Shown piece by piece: positions 8,062 to 16,384 of a DNA stretch of 35,797 bases. The position numbers and the translations under genes are program-made. A model generated the notes under the pieces. That model was not told where the DNA came from. It searched no databases and was given only the letters and a program-made list of their open reading frames with translations. This DNA comes from Sphingobium sp. (GTDB lineage Bacteria; Pseudomonadota; Alphaproteobacteria; Sphingomonadales; Sphingomonadaceae), in NCBI GenBank assembly GCA_022652485.1, contig JALCRK010000003.1:1-35797 (forward strand). The letters are read 5' to 3'. Within the stretch, counting starts at the first letter, position 1. Each line of letters starts with the position of its first letter.

Positions 8062-8991
8062 ATGTCTGTCGGTCTTATAGCCCTGCTGGATGATGTCGCC
8101 GCAATGGCAAAACTCGCCGCCTCGTCAGTGGACGATGTCGCGGCTGCCGCCGCCAAGGCCAGCTCCAAGGCGGCGGGCGTGGTGATTGACGACGCCGCCG
8201 TCACCCCGCGCTATGTCACCGGCCTGACGCCGGACCGGGAGCTGCCGATCATTTATCGCATCGCATTGGGGTCGCTGCGCAACAAGCTGCTGTTCCTGCT
8301 GCCCGCCGCGCTGCTGCTGAGCGCGCTGGCGCCCTGGGCACTGACGCCATTACTGATGCTCGGCGGCGCCTATCTCTGCTTCGAGGGGGCGGAGAAACTG
8401 ATCGAGAAGATCCTGCCCCATGAGGCGCACGAGGCGGAAACGCTGGTTCAGCCCGCCGACCCGGCGGAGGTGGAGCAGACGACGATCAAGGGTGCGATCC
8501 GCACCGACTTTATTCTCTCCGCCGAGATCATCGCGATCGCGCTTGCGAGCGTGGCGGCGACGCCCCTATGGGAGCAGGCGCTGATCCTGGTGGCCGTCAG
8601 CCTGTTCATCACGGCTGCGGTCTATGGCGTGGTGGCGCTGATCGTAAAGCTGGATGATATCGGCCTGCATCTGTGCGGGAAGCAGGGCGGATCGGCTCAG
8701 GCTGCGGGCAGACTGCTCGTCAATGCCATGCCGCCGCTTCTGACCGCGCTAACGGTGGTAGGCACTGCGGCGATGCTGTGGGTCGGCGGCGGGATTGTCG
8801 TTCATGGGCTGGAGACGCTGGGTATCGGCTTTCCCGGCCACCCCATCGCGCACATGGCCGAACAGGCGGCGCAGATGTCCGGCATCCTGGGCTGGCTCGT
8901 CGGCGCGGCTCTGGCGGCGGTGTTTGGGATCGTGCTGGGCGGCGTTATCGTGCTGGGTCTAAGCGGCGTGGCGAAGCTGCGTAACGCCTGA
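8062..8991 (+). CDS. DUF808 family inner-membrane protein (YedI-like)
   Basis: A 309-residue membrane protein of the DUF808/YedI family. The N-terminal block MSVGLIALLDDVAAMAKLAA with DDVAAAAAKASSKAAGVVID is the hallmark of the family, followed by AVTPRYVTGLTP and ELPIIYRIALGSLRNKLL. Hydrophobic segments lie at about 75-95, 98-115, 158-195, 215-235 and 275-300. GGAYLCFEGAEKLIEK is also conserved in the family. Function is unknown. The start at ATG 8062 has AGGA upstream. It diverges from the S9 peptidase gene and converges on the SDR gene, with a structured element in between. Confidence 0.92.
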   Translation: MSVGLIALLDDVAAMAKLAASSVDDVAAAAAKASSKAAGVVIDDAAVTPRYVTGLTPDRELPIIYRIALGSLRNKLLFLLPAALLLSALAPWALTPLLMLGGAYLCFEGAEKLIEKILPHEAHEAETLVQPADPAEVEQTTIKGAIRTDFILSAEIIAIALASVAATPLWEQALILVAVSLFITAAVYGVVALIVKLDDIGLHLCGKQGGSAQAAGRLLVNAMPPLLTALTVVGTAAMLWVGGGIVVHGLETLGIGFPGHPIAHMAEQAAQMSGILGWLVGAALAAVFGIVLGGVIVLGLSGVAKLRNA

Positions 8992-8997
8992 AGCAGA

Positions 8998-9119
8998 AGA
9001 TTTGGCTCAGGCCGGAACGAAAAGGTGCATTTTCGAGAACCGGCGCGCAGCGACCATACTGGGTCGTGAGCACCGGAAGCGCAGGAAAGCGCCTTTGCGG
9101 CCCGGCATCAGCCAAATCT
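8998..9119. repeat. structured palindromic element between convergent genes
   Basis: The 126-bp gap between DUF808 and the SDR gene is almost filled by an element bounded by a perfect 10-bp inverted repeat, agatttggct (8998-9007) and agccaaatct (9110-9119). The pairing resumes with gccgg/ccggc after a 3-base mismatch. Inside are shorter pairings: gaaaa/ttttc around 9018-9034 and cgacc/ggtcg around 9051-9066. Its right end covers the SDR stop codon. This could be a bidirectional terminator, a REP/MITE-like repeat or a small RNA. I have the impression that similar sequence occurs elsewhere in sphingomonads but cannot verify it here. Confidence 0.5.
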
Positions 9120-9837
9120 AGGCCGTGCTGCCCCCATCCACCGTCATCACCGTTCCCGTGACGCTCGCGGCGGCGGGGGAGAGCAGATAGATCACCGCGC
9201 CAGCAACCTGTTCCGATGTCGGCAGGCCGAGTGGCGCGCGGCGGCGGATCGAGGCAAGCTGATCCCCATCGAATCCCTCGGTCATGTCGGTATCGAGAAA
9301 CCCCGGCGCTACGCAGTTGACGGTGATGTTATATTTCCCTGCCTCGCGGGAAAGCGCACGGCTGAACCCCTCCAGCCCCGCCTTGCTCGCGGCGTAGACC
9401 GACATGGCATGAAAGCCGGTTTGAGCGGAAATGGAACTGATGTTGACGATCCGTCCCTCTTTCCGCGCAAGCATTGCGCGCATCAGATATTTGGTGAGCG
9501 TCATCGGCCCCAACAGGTTGGTGGCGATCACCTTTTCCATATCCGCCTGATGCATGGTGGCGAGCACGCCCGCCGCACCGATCCCCGCATTGTTGACCAG
9601 ACCGTAAATCGGCCCATAGGCCTTGCTGATATGCCGCGCGATGTCCGAAAGCGCGTGCAGCTCGGTCATGTCGGCCTGCACATAGGCGATCTGGCCGGGA
9701 TAGTCCGCCTCCAGCGTCAGGAACGCCGGGCTTTCGCCCCGACCAAGCCCGATCACGCCATACCCCTCGGCCAGCAAGGCCTTGGAGAGCGCGAGGCCCA
9801 GCCCGCGTGAAACGCCAGTAACCACCACCTTCTTCAT
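9118..9837 (-). CDS. SDR-family 3-oxoacyl-ACP reductase-like protein (FabG-type)
   Basis: A 239-residue classical short-chain dehydrogenase. It has the nucleotide motif TGVSRGLG (7-14), NNAG (82-85), and the catalytic Ser135, Tyr148 and Lys152 in NISSISAQTG and VYAASKAG. The C-terminal TGTVMTVDGGSTA is FabG-like. It most likely reduces a beta-keto (or other carbonyl) group with NAD(P)H. The start is ATG 9837, two bases after the stop of the ligase gene. It is the last of four tightly linked genes (acyltransferase-ACP-ligase-SDR), so its substrate is probably an acyl group carried on the cassette's own ACP; that is inference. Confidence 0.92.
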   Translation of the reverse strand: MKKVVVTGVSRGLGLALSKALLAEGYGVIGLGRGESPAFLTLEADYPGQIAYVQADMTELHALSDIARHISKAYGPIYGLVNNAGIGAAGVLATMHQADMEKVIATNLLGPMTLTKYLMRAMLARKEGRIVNISSISAQTGFHAMSVYAASKAGLEGFSRALSREAGKYNITVNCVAPGFLDTDMTEGFDGDQLASIRRRAPLGLPTSEQVAGAVIYLLSPAAASVTGTVMTVDGGSTA

Positions 9838-9839
9838 GG

Positions 9840-11201
9840 CTAGCCTGCCCGCTCCGTCTTGCCTGCGATGCTGACCGGAATTTCGGCAACGATGCGGATT
9901 GTCGCCGGGCGGGCCGCAGGGGGCAAATGCGCCTTGCAATATTGCGCAATGTCCTGGCGCAACATCGCTGCATCGACCGCAACCTCCGCACGTGGGACAA
10001 CCGAAAGCGTGAGGAGCGTACCCATCATCGCACTCGGCTTGCCGGTAATTCGGCATTGCGCGACGGCGGGATGCGCGTGAACGATTTCCTCGACCGCCTC
10101 GGCCTGCACCTTCACCCCGCCGACGTTCAGCGTCGTGTCCTCGCGGCCCAGAAAGCGCACACGGCCATCCTCGATCGCGATCCGGTCGCCGGTGCGGATA
10201 TATCCTTCTGCATCGCGCGTGATATGGGATGCGGTCGCGTGTGCATCGCCGGGCGGGCGCAGCCAGAGCACGCCATCACGCATCGACAATCGTGCGCCAT
10301 CCACCTCTACGCCCCGCTCCAGCCATCCGGCAGGAAATCCGGCGCGGCCGTCACGCACGACAAAGCCTGTACCCGCTTCGGTCGACGCATAGATATGCGT
10401 GATCCGCGCCTGGGGATAGCGCCCCTTCAGCGCGGCCAGAATGGCGTCGTCAGCGATCTCGCCGCCCAGCGTAACCTGCCGCAAGGGCAGGCGCATGGCC
10501 CCGGGAGCCATCAACAGCCGGCGCCATAGCGAGGGTGTCGCGGAAATATGGGTGCATTTCTCGTCGCATAACCACTCGATGATCTCGCCGGTGGTCATGC
10601 CGGGGCGGGGAGCGAGCAGGGTCGCGCCGGTCAGCAGCGCCTGTGCCAGCACCTGCGTTCCGGCAAACCGGCTGGGATCATAGAGCATCGCCCAGCGGTG
10701 ATCACGGTTTTCCGCGCGCTCCGCCTTCACTGCGCGAAAGATCGAGGCGCGTTCATGGATGACGAGCTTGGGTGTTCCGGTCGTGCCGGAAGTGGTGAGC
10801 AACCAGCGCGTATCAACAGGTGGCGGCCAGACGCCCTCCCTCTCCCCCAGAACCTGGTCCAGCAGCACCGCACCCTCGATATCCGGCTGGTCGCCTATCA
10901 AAGTGGAAATGCCGGCGTCACGCATCAGCGCGCGCCTGGCCTGCTCAGGAAGATCGGGCGACAGCAGCATCAGCGCGCCCACCCGCCCATCAAGCGCCAG
11001 CAGCGCGCGCACCATATCGAACGGATCGGCCATGCCCAGCGCGACTCCCGCACCGGCCAGAACCACCCCAAGGGAAACCAGAAGCCGGAGATCGGCCACG
11101 CGGAGCACCTTGCCCGGCGCGCGGATCAGCACATGGTCATCCGGCAGATCAAGCGCGAGGACGCCGCTGGCGAGGCCGTTTATTCCGGCTTGGGTGCGCA
11201 T
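9840..11201 (-). CDS. adenylate-forming acyl-CoA/acyl-ACP ligase
   Basis: A 453-residue member of the ANL superfamily (acyl-CoA synthetases, fatty-acyl-AMP ligases, NRPS adenylation domains). ATP-binding motif TSGTTGTPK at 137-145, YASTE at 271-275, the hinge-proximal TGD at 337-339, NVGGVKV at 359-365 and the catalytic Lys448 in SIAGKTERAG at the extreme C-terminus are all present, so it should be active. The N-terminal domain is shorter than in typical ligases of 500-550 residues. It starts inside the 3' end of the ACP gene (22-bp overlap), which strongly suggests it loads that ACP or makes an acyl-adenylate for it. Substrate not deducible. Confidence 0.9.
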   Translation of the reverse strand: MRTQAGINGLASGVLALDLPDDHVLIRAPGKVLRVADLRLLVSLGVVLAGAGVALGMADPFDMVRALLALDGRVGALMLLSPDLPEQARRALMRDAGISTLIGDQPDIEGAVLLDQVLGEREGVWPPPVDTRWLLTTSGTTGTPKLVIHERASIFRAVKAERAENRDHRWAMLYDPSRFAGTQVLAQALLTGATLLAPRPGMTTGEIIEWLCDEKCTHISATPSLWRRLLMAPGAMRLPLRQVTLGGEIADDAILAALKGRYPQARITHIYASTEAGTGFVVRDGRAGFPAGWLERGVEVDGARLSMRDGVLWLRPPGDAHATASHITRDAEGYIRTGDRIAIEDGRVRFLGREDTTLNVGGVKVQAEAVEEIVHAHPAVAQCRITGKPSAMMGTLLTLSVVPRAEVAVDAAMLRQDIAQYCKAHLPPAARPATIRIVAEIPVSIAGKTERAG

Positions 11202-11494
11202 TGAGCGTAAAAGGTGACGAACTCCGCGAAGGTCTGCGGATAGACGGGTTCCTCGACCATCGTGAACGGATCGAAGCCCAGCTCGTCGTCCAGCCGCGCG
11301 ACGAGAACCGCAAAGGCCATGCTGTCAAATCCCGTTTCGAGCAGGACCGTCTCATCTTCGAGCACAGGCGGCTCGTCTTCCCGGTCCTCGCGCCACATCT
11401 CGTTGAACATGGCGGTGATGCGTGCGCGCAGTTCGTCCGCACTCAACACAAGCGGCTGATCCGCTTGGGGAAACTGAGGCCACATCTGATTCAT
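11180..11494 (-). CDS. acyl carrier protein, dedicated
   Basis: A 104-residue acidic carrier protein. The phosphopantetheine site is Ser58 in ETGFDSMAFAVLVARL, a close match to the (D)S(L/M) motif, followed by the helix III region DPFTMVEEPVYPQTFAEFV. It is longer than housekeeping AcpP (about 78) because of an N-terminal extension of about 20 residues. It requires a 4'-phosphopantetheinyl transferase encoded elsewhere. It overlaps the acyltransferase gene by four bases (ATGA) and the ligase gene by 22, so its expression is coupled to both. Not the essential fatty-acid ACP, which would be beside fabF/fabG. Confidence 0.9.
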   Translation of the reverse strand: MNQMWPQFPQADQPLVLSADELRARITAMFNEMWREDREDEPPVLEDETVLLETGFDSMAFAVLVARLDDELGFDPFTMVEEPVYPQTFAEFVTFYAQCAPKPE

Positions 11495-12006
11495 GAGGAA
11501 ACGGCTTTCAATTCTGGCGTGGCGGCTGGCGAAATGGCGACTTCGGGTGGTACGTTCTCGGGATCGCGAATTCGGATGCCCCAGCGTCCCGTCTGGATAT
11601 TCTGCTCAATGGGGCGGGCAGGATTGCCCATCACCACCGTATGCGGCTGCACATCGCGCATCACGATGGAGCCCGCCGCGACGATGCTGTGGTCCCCCAC
11701 GGTCACGCCCGGCATGATGACGGCATGAGCACCGATGAAGCAATAATTCCCGATTCGTGTCTGGGAATGCACATTGTTGACGAAATCGTGCGAGAGGATT
11801 GCCGCACCGAAAGTGATCGCGGTAGAGCGGCCGATAATGATCCCGTCGGGATTGGCCTTGTCGAGCTTGGCGGAGAGGGAGATGCGGCAATCCGGGCCGA
11901 TATGCATCCCCCAAATGGTGCGGTAGTACCAGTTGACACATTTCACGACCAGAAAGCCGTGCATAAAGCGCCGCAACCGTACCAATGGACTATAGGACAT
12001 TTCCAC
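11491..12006 (-). CDS. left-handed beta-helix (hexapeptide repeat) acyltransferase
   Basis: A 171-residue acyltransferase of the xenobiotic/NodL/WcaF-like group. Hexapeptide repeats run from about residue 36 to 130 (IGPDCRISLSAKLDK, IGNYCFIGAHAVIMPGVTVG, HSIVAAGSIVMRDV), and the catalytic His lies in AILSHDF. The C-terminal GNPAR motif is typical of this fold. It probably transfers an acetyl or acyl group to a hydroxyl or amine of a sugar. The start is GTG 12006, with AAAAGGG seven bases upstream; ATG 12000 is possible. It is the first gene of the ACP cassette, so the donor could be the ACP-bound acyl group rather than acetyl-CoA; that is inference. Confidence 0.85.
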   Translation of the reverse strand: MEMSYSPLVRLRRFMHGFLVVKCVNWYYRTIWGMHIGPDCRISLSAKLDKANPDGIIIGRSTAITFGAAILSHDFVNNVHSQTRIGNYCFIGAHAVIMPGVTVGDHSIVAAGSIVMRDVQPHTVVMGNPARPIEQNIQTGRWGIRIRDPENVPPEVAISPAATPELKAVSS

Positions 12007-12127
12007 CCGCTTACCCTTTTAAGAATTGCCCTTTCCTCAGCGGAGACTATCACGAAGTCCTTACCAACTCCATACCGTGCAGCGCAGCATGAAAAACTGT
12101 ATCAGTGTTAAACATTAACTGCGTTTT

Positions 12128-12823
12128 TCAACTCCTTGAAAGTATTTCGGTGAATTCCGCGACTGCGTAACGCGCGCCTTGGGGATGATGCCAGATCGCG
12201 CTGCTCACGGCGACGAAATCGGCGCCCGCCTGCACCAGCGGCGCTGCATTCGCCGCAGTGATGCCGCCGATCGCAACGCACGGCAATTCAAACAGCGTCG
12301 ACCACCAGGAAAGGATCGACGGATCGGGGCGATGATGCGTCTCCTTGGTCTGCGTCGGATAAAAGGCTCCGAACGCGACATAATCGGCCCCAGCCTCCCC
12401 GGCCTCCATCGCCAGATGCCGACTGTCATGACAGGTGACACCGATCTGCACCGCCGGCCCCAGCAACGCCCGCGCCTCACGCGGATCGCCATCCCCCTGC
12501 CCCAGATGCACGCCATCCGTCCCCAGCCTCTTTGCAAGGGCGGCGCTGTCATTGATGATGAAGGCGCAGTCGTGATCGGCACAGAGCCTTTGCAACGGCT
12601 CGGCCGCACGCGCGATGGCATGATCGTCCAGCCCCTTGAGACGGAGCTGAAATGCCGCCACGGGGCCGCCATCGAACGCCGCCTCCAGCGCCTCCGCAAA
12701 CGCAGCATCGAGCACTGGCGGCGAAATCAGATAGAGCTGGCACGGCGGGCGGCGATCGTCCCGTTCGAAACGCTCCGCGAAATGCGGATCCAGCGCCACT
12801 TCCTCATCGGTAAAGTCTGTCAT
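12128..12823 (-). CDS. thiE: thiamine-phosphate synthase
   Basis: Joins HMP-pyrophosphate and thiazole phosphate to form thiamine monophosphate. The 231-residue TIM-barrel protein has AFQLRLKG (in place of the usual VQLR.K), FIINDSAALA, DGVHLGQGD, IGVTCHDS, GADYVAFGAFYPTQTKE and VAIGGITAAN, all in the expected order and spacing. A roughly 28-residue N-terminal extension precedes the barrel. The start is ATG 12823. It lies alone between the ACP cassette and the mannose-1-phosphate guanylyltransferase, with no other thiamine genes in view. No TPP riboswitch is seen upstream. Confidence 0.93.
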   Translation of the reverse strand: MTDFTDEEVALDPHFAERFERDDRRPPCQLYLISPPVLDAAFAEALEAAFDGGPVAAFQLRLKGLDDHAIARAAEPLQRLCADHDCAFIINDSAALAKRLGTDGVHLGQGDGDPREARALLGPAVQIGVTCHDSRHLAMEAGEAGADYVAFGAFYPTQTKETHHRPDPSILSWWSTLFELPCVAIGGITAANAAPLVQAGADFVAVSSAIWHHPQGARYAVAEFTEILSRS

Positions 12824-12863
12824 GCCGCCTGTTAGCGCGTCCGCACGGCGCGCACCAGTGCGC

Positions 12864-13925
12864 TTATAGGCTGGGGTGCTGCCGTGCCTTCAACTGCTCG
12901 ACAATCTTCTTCACGTCCTGGCTGCTGCCACGCGGCAGGATCATTACCGCATCCCCGGTGGCGATTACGAGCAGGTCGCTGACACCCGACACCGTCACAA
13001 GCGGACCATCCGAAAATACCAGATTGCCCGATCCATCCACATTGACGATCTCGCCCACATGCGCGTTGTTGTGCGCATCCTTGCCGAGCAGGTCATGCAG
13101 CGCATCCCAGCTGCCAATGTCGGACCAGCCCATATCCACCGGCACAACCGCCACCTTGTCCGCCTTTTCCATCACGGCGTAGTCAATCGAATCGGATGGC
13201 GAGGCCGCGAAGGCATCGGCATCCGGCATGATCTGGCGCCCTTCCCGCGCCGCCTGCCCCATCGCCGCGCGCGCCGACTGCGCCATATCGGGTGCGAACC
13301 GTTCCAGCGTTCCAAGATAAGCTCCGGCGGAAAAGAGAAAGATGCCAGCGTTCCAGCTATAGCCACCTGCATCGAGATACCCCTGCGCGGTCGCGCTATC
13401 CGGCTTTTCCACGAACCGATCGACGCGGAATATGCCTTCCGCGATGCTCTCGCCACGGCGGATATAGCCATAGCCCGTTTCCGGCCCCGTCGGCATCACG
13501 CCAAAAGTGATGAACCAGCCTGCCTGCGCGAGCGGCGCTGCGGCGGCGACCGCATCGAGAAACGCCTTCTGGTTGGCGATGACATGATCACTTGGCATCA
13601 CCAGCATCAGTGCCTCTTGCGGCAATGCCGACGCCGCCAGGGCAATGGCAGGCGCGGTGTTGCGCGCGCAGGGCTCCAGAATCAGCGTGGCATTCTTCCC
13701 CAGGCCATCCTCGGGGATCAGGCAGGCGTGGGTTGCGCCACAGACGATCAGCGGCGCGCCATAGCCCGCCTGCCCCGCCGTCCGCGCCAGCGTCTGCTCC
13801 AGCATCGTGCCGTCTCCCGCGAAGTCGAGAAACTGCTTGGGCCGGGCGCTGCGGGAAAGCGGCCAGAGCCGGGTGCCCGAGCCACCGGACAGGATGACGG
13901 GTGTAATGCTGGCAGGGTTGGACAT
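12864..13925 (-). CDS. manC: mannose-1-phosphate guanylyltransferase
   Basis: Makes GDP-mannose from mannose-1-phosphate and GTP, a precursor of mannose- and fucose-type sugars in exopolysaccharide and LPS. The 353-residue protein starts PVILSGGSGTRLWPLSRSAR with the nucleotidyltransferase signature, then PKQFLDF, MPSDHVI, FVEKPD and WNAGIFLF, as in the AlgA/ManC family. The C-terminal cupin isomerase domain of bifunctional AlgA is absent (usual single-domain length about 350), so it is monofunctional. The symbol manC is used for the activity; cpsB is also in use. ATG 13925 is preceded by GAGG. It follows the aldolase gene after a terminator, so it is likely its own transcript. Confidence 0.92.
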   Translation of the reverse strand: MSNPASITPVILSGGSGTRLWPLSRSARPKQFLDFAGDGTMLEQTLARTAGQAGYGAPLIVCGATHACLIPEDGLGKNATLILEPCARNTAPAIALAASALPQEALMLVMPSDHVIANQKAFLDAVAAAAPLAQAGWFITFGVMPTGPETGYGYIRRGESIAEGIFRVDRFVEKPDSATAQGYLDAGGYSWNAGIFLFSAGAYLGTLERFAPDMAQSARAAMGQAAREGRQIMPDADAFAASPSDSIDYAVMEKADKVAVVPVDMGWSDIGSWDALHDLLGKDAHNNAHVGEIVNVDGSGNLVFSDGPLVTVSGVSDLLVIATGDAVMILPRGSSQDVKKIVEQLKARQHPSL

Positions 13926-14013
13926 CAGGTGCGCTTGCCTCGTTCTTCGTTACTTATGTTAGGAGTTCCCTCTGACGCAAATGGAACGATGCCACGGCTT
14001 TATTCCTTGCGCC

Positions 14014-14043
14014 AAAAGAAAAGGGCGGAAATACATCCGCCCT
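14014..14043 (-). terminator. Rho-independent terminator of the aldolase gene
   Basis: On the minus strand AGGGCGGA (14043-14036) pairs with TCCGCCCT (14029-14022) around a 6-nt loop, followed by TTCTTTTGG. It lies 29-58 bases after the fructose-bisphosphate aldolase stop and separates it from manC. Confidence 0.8.
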
Positions 14044-14071
14044 GATCCCTATTCCCATTGGCAGTCGCCCT

Positions 14072-14977
14072 TTACGCGGGGCTGAGCGCCTTTGCGGTCG
14101 AAGCAGCGTGGATCTCGTCGATCGCGCCTCCGAGGGAAGCGTTGAAATCGTCGTCCGACATCTGGTGACGCAGATCCTCAAGCAGCGCACGGCTGAAGCT
14201 GGCGATGATGCCACGGTTCTTGGACAGCTCCACACAGGCCTCCGGGCGCTTGTAGCCACCCGAAAGCGCGACCACGCGCAGCACCTTGGGGTGATCGACC
14301 AGCGGATCGAACAGGCCCGGCTTGGTGGGCAGCGAGAGCTTCAGCATAACCTGCTGGCCCTCAGGCAGAGCTTCGAGATTCTTCAGGATCTCTTCCAGCA
14401 GGATCTGGTCGCACTCGGCGCGGGTTTCGCTCTTGATGTTCACTTCCGGCTCGATCATCGGCATCATGCCGTGCGCCAGCACCTGCGCGCCAACCTCGAA
14501 CTGCTGCTTGACGACAGCGGCAATGCCCTCGCGATTGGCGGAGTTGATGACCGAACGCTCCTTGGTGCCATAGACACCCAGCGCCTTGGCGCGGGTCAAG
14601 AGCGCATCCAGCTCCGGCATCGGCTTCATCAGCTGAACGCCGTTCACTTCATCCTCAAGACCCTTGTCGATCTTGATGAAGGGGACGACGCCACGCGCGA
14701 TCAGCGCCTGCGGGGTGGGCTTGCCATCGACTTCGCCGTCCATCGTGCGTTCGAACAGAATTGCGCCGATCACCTTGTCGCCGGTGAAGGACGCTGCGGT
14801 GATGATGCGGCTGCGCATCTGGTGGATGAGGCCGAACATCTCCGCTTCGCCCGAATAGGCGCTTTCCTCGATGCCATAGCCCTTCAGCGCCTTCGGGGTC
14901 GAGCCGCCCGACTGGTCAAGCGCGGCAATGAAGCCGTTGCCCGCGGCCATCTTGCTGGTCATTTCATCAAATTGCAT
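14072..14977 (-). CDS. fructose-bisphosphate aldolase, class I (bacterial type)
   Basis: Cleaves fructose-1,6-bisphosphate to dihydroxyacetone phosphate and glyceraldehyde-3-phosphate through a Schiff base. The 301-residue protein begins FDEMTSKMAAGNGFIAALDQ SGGSTPKALKGYG (aligned to residues 3-35), the class I bacterial N-terminus. It has LFERTMDGEVDGK, PFIKIDKGL and VMLKLSLPTKPGLF with the likely Schiff-base Lys213. LRVVALSGGYKRPEAC is the phosphate-binding region. No zinc-ligand pattern of class II is present. ATG 14977 has GGAG nine bases upstream; GTG 14983 is in frame but crowds that site. It closes the run tkt-gap-pgk-fda. Confidence 0.94.
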   Translation of the reverse strand: MQFDEMTSKMAAGNGFIAALDQSGGSTPKALKGYGIEESAYSGEAEMFGLIHQMRSRIITAASFTGDKVIGAILFERTMDGEVDGKPTPQALIARGVVPFIKIDKGLEDEVNGVQLMKPMPELDALLTRAKALGVYGTKERSVINSANREGIAAVVKQQFEVGAQVLAHGMMPMIEPEVNIKSETRAECDQILLEEILKNLEALPEGQQVMLKLSLPTKPGLFDPLVDHPKVLRVVALSGGYKRPEACVELSKNRGIIASFSRALLEDLRHQMSDDDFNASLGGAIDEIHAASTAKALSPA

Positions 14978-15053
14978 CTGCACATGCTCCGGTTGCTGTG
15001 CCGGTCTCCCGGCGTTACGTCCCCAAATCTTTACTCTTTGCCGTATCGCTTAT

Positions 15054-15080
15054 GCCAAAAACCGGTTCCCACTTTTTGGC
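15054..15080. repeat. short palindrome of a probable dispersed alphaproteobacterial repeat
   Basis: gccaaaaa (15054-15061) and tttttggc (15073-15080) form a perfect 8-bp stem around ccggttcccac, just after the pgk stop. The core aaccggttcccac followed by a T-run recurs, from memory, between genes in many alphaproteobacterial genomes. It may also help end pgk transcription. The repeat status is recollection, not computed. Confidence 0.5.
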
Positions 15081-15092
15081 GCGATGCTCCAG

Positions 15093-16286
15093 TCAGTTCA
15101 TTAAGGCTTTCACACCCGGCAGTTCCTTGCCTTCCATCCATTCGAGAAAGGCGCCGCCAGCAGTGGACACAAAGCTGAAATCCTCTGCCGCGCCCGCATG
15201 ATTGAGCGCCGCGACCGTATCCCCGCCACCCGCGACAGACGTGAGCGAGCCTTCCTTGGTCAGCGCCGCCGCCGTGCGCGCCAGCGCCACGGTCGCCTTG
15301 TCGAATGGTGCGATCTCGAACGCGCCCAGCGGACCGTTCCACACCAGGGTCTTGCAGGTCTTGAGCACATCGCTCAGCGCCTCGACCGCCGCCGGGCCGA
15401 CATCGAGGATCATCTCGTCAGCCGCCACCTCATGGACGTTGCAGGTGCGCACCGAAGGCGGATTGGCCGCGAATTCCTTCGCCACCACCACATCATAGGG
15501 CAGATGGATCGTGCATCCAGCGGCATCCGCCGCGTCCATGATCTTCTCAGCGGTCTCGGCGAGATCATGCTCGCACAACGACTTGCCGACATCAACCCCG
15601 CGCGCAGCGAGGAAGGTGTTCGCCATGCCGCCGCCGATGATGAGATGATCAACCTTGTTGATGAGGTTGGTGAGTACATCGAGCTTGGACGATACCTTCG
15701 CTCCGCCGACGACGGCCGCCACCGGCTTGACCGGGGCGCCCAGCGCCGCTTGCAGCGCATCCAGTTCCTTTTCCATCGAACGGCCAGCATAAGCGGGAAG
15801 CTTGTGCGCCAGCCCTTCGGTGGAGGCATGGGCACGGTGCGCGGCAGAAAAAGCGTCGTTCACATAAAGATCGCCCAGCGACGCGAAACGATCAATCACG
15901 GCTGGATCATTCTTTTCCTCGCCGCCGAAGAAGCGGGTGTTTTCAAGCACGGCGATATCGCCCGGCTGGAGCGTTGCCACGGCTGCGGCATCGCCTTCCC
16001 AATCGATATAGCGCACTGCGCGGCCCAACACGGCGGCGAACGGCTCGACAACCTGGCTGAGCGAAAATTCCGCGCTCGGTTGCCCCTTCGGTCGCCCGAA
16101 ATGCGCAAGCACCAGCACCTTCGCGCCCTTGTCCGACAGTTCGTTGACTGTCGGCATCGCGGCACGCAGACGAGTGTCGTCCGTCACCTGACCATCCTTC
16201 ATGGGAACATTGAGGTCTTCGCGCACCAGCACGGTCTTGCCGCGGATGTCGCCCATGTCGTCGAGGGTCTTGAAGGGTTTTGCCAC
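15093..16286 (-). CDS. pgk: phosphoglycerate kinase
   Basis: Transfers phosphate between 1,3-bisphosphoglycerate and ADP in glycolysis and gluconeogenesis. The 397-residue protein has the signature [31 protein letters not shown] segment [32 protein letters not shown] and the C-terminal [17 protein letters not shown] has Glu where VRVDLN or VRADLN is usual, a minor variation. The start is GTG 16286 ([13 protein letters not shown]) behind AGGCAGG; an upstream GTG at 16304 would add six residues but lies in the repeat. It follows gap after a palindromic repeat. Confidence 0.96.
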   Translation of the reverse strand: MAKPFKTLDDMGDIRGKTVLVREDLNVPMKDGQVTDDTRLRAAMPTVNELSDKGAKVLVLAHFGRPKGQPSAEFSLSQVVEPFAAVLGRAVRYIDWEGDAAAVATLQPGDIAVLENTRFFGGEEKNDPAVIDRFASLGDLYVNDAFSAAHRAHASTEGLAHKLPAYAGRSMEKELDALQAALGAPVKPVAAVVGGAKVSSKLDVLTNLINKVDHLIIGGGMANTFLAARGVDVGKSLCEHDLAETAEKIMDAADAAGCTIHLPYDVVVAKEFAANPPSVRTCNVHEVAADEMILDVGPAAVEALSDVLKTCKTLVWNGPLGAFEIAPFDKATVALARTAAALTKEGSLTSVAGGGDTVAALNHAGAAEDFSFVSTAGGAFLEWMEGKELPGVKALMN

Positions 16287-16303
16287 GAGCCTGCCTTTCT
16301 TCA

Positions 16304-16374
16304 CCGTTCGGGCTGAGCCTGTCGAAGCCCTTCTCTCAAGAAGAGCGGTCCTTCGACAAGCTCAGGACGAACGG
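16304..16374. repeat. REP-like inverted repeat between gap and pgk
   Basis: Two 24-base arms, ccgttcgggctgagcctg... (16304-16327) and cttcgacaagctcaggacga... (16351-16374), are complementary except for three positions and flank a 23-nt spacer. The motif cttcgacaagctcaggacgaacgg is one I recognise as a dispersed repeat in sphingomonads and relatives. In the gap-pgk transcript it would fold into a long hairpin and may attenuate or stabilise the mRNA. It abuts both genes, ending ten bases before the gap stop. Confidence 0.7.
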
Positions 16375-16384
16375 AGTTTGATCC

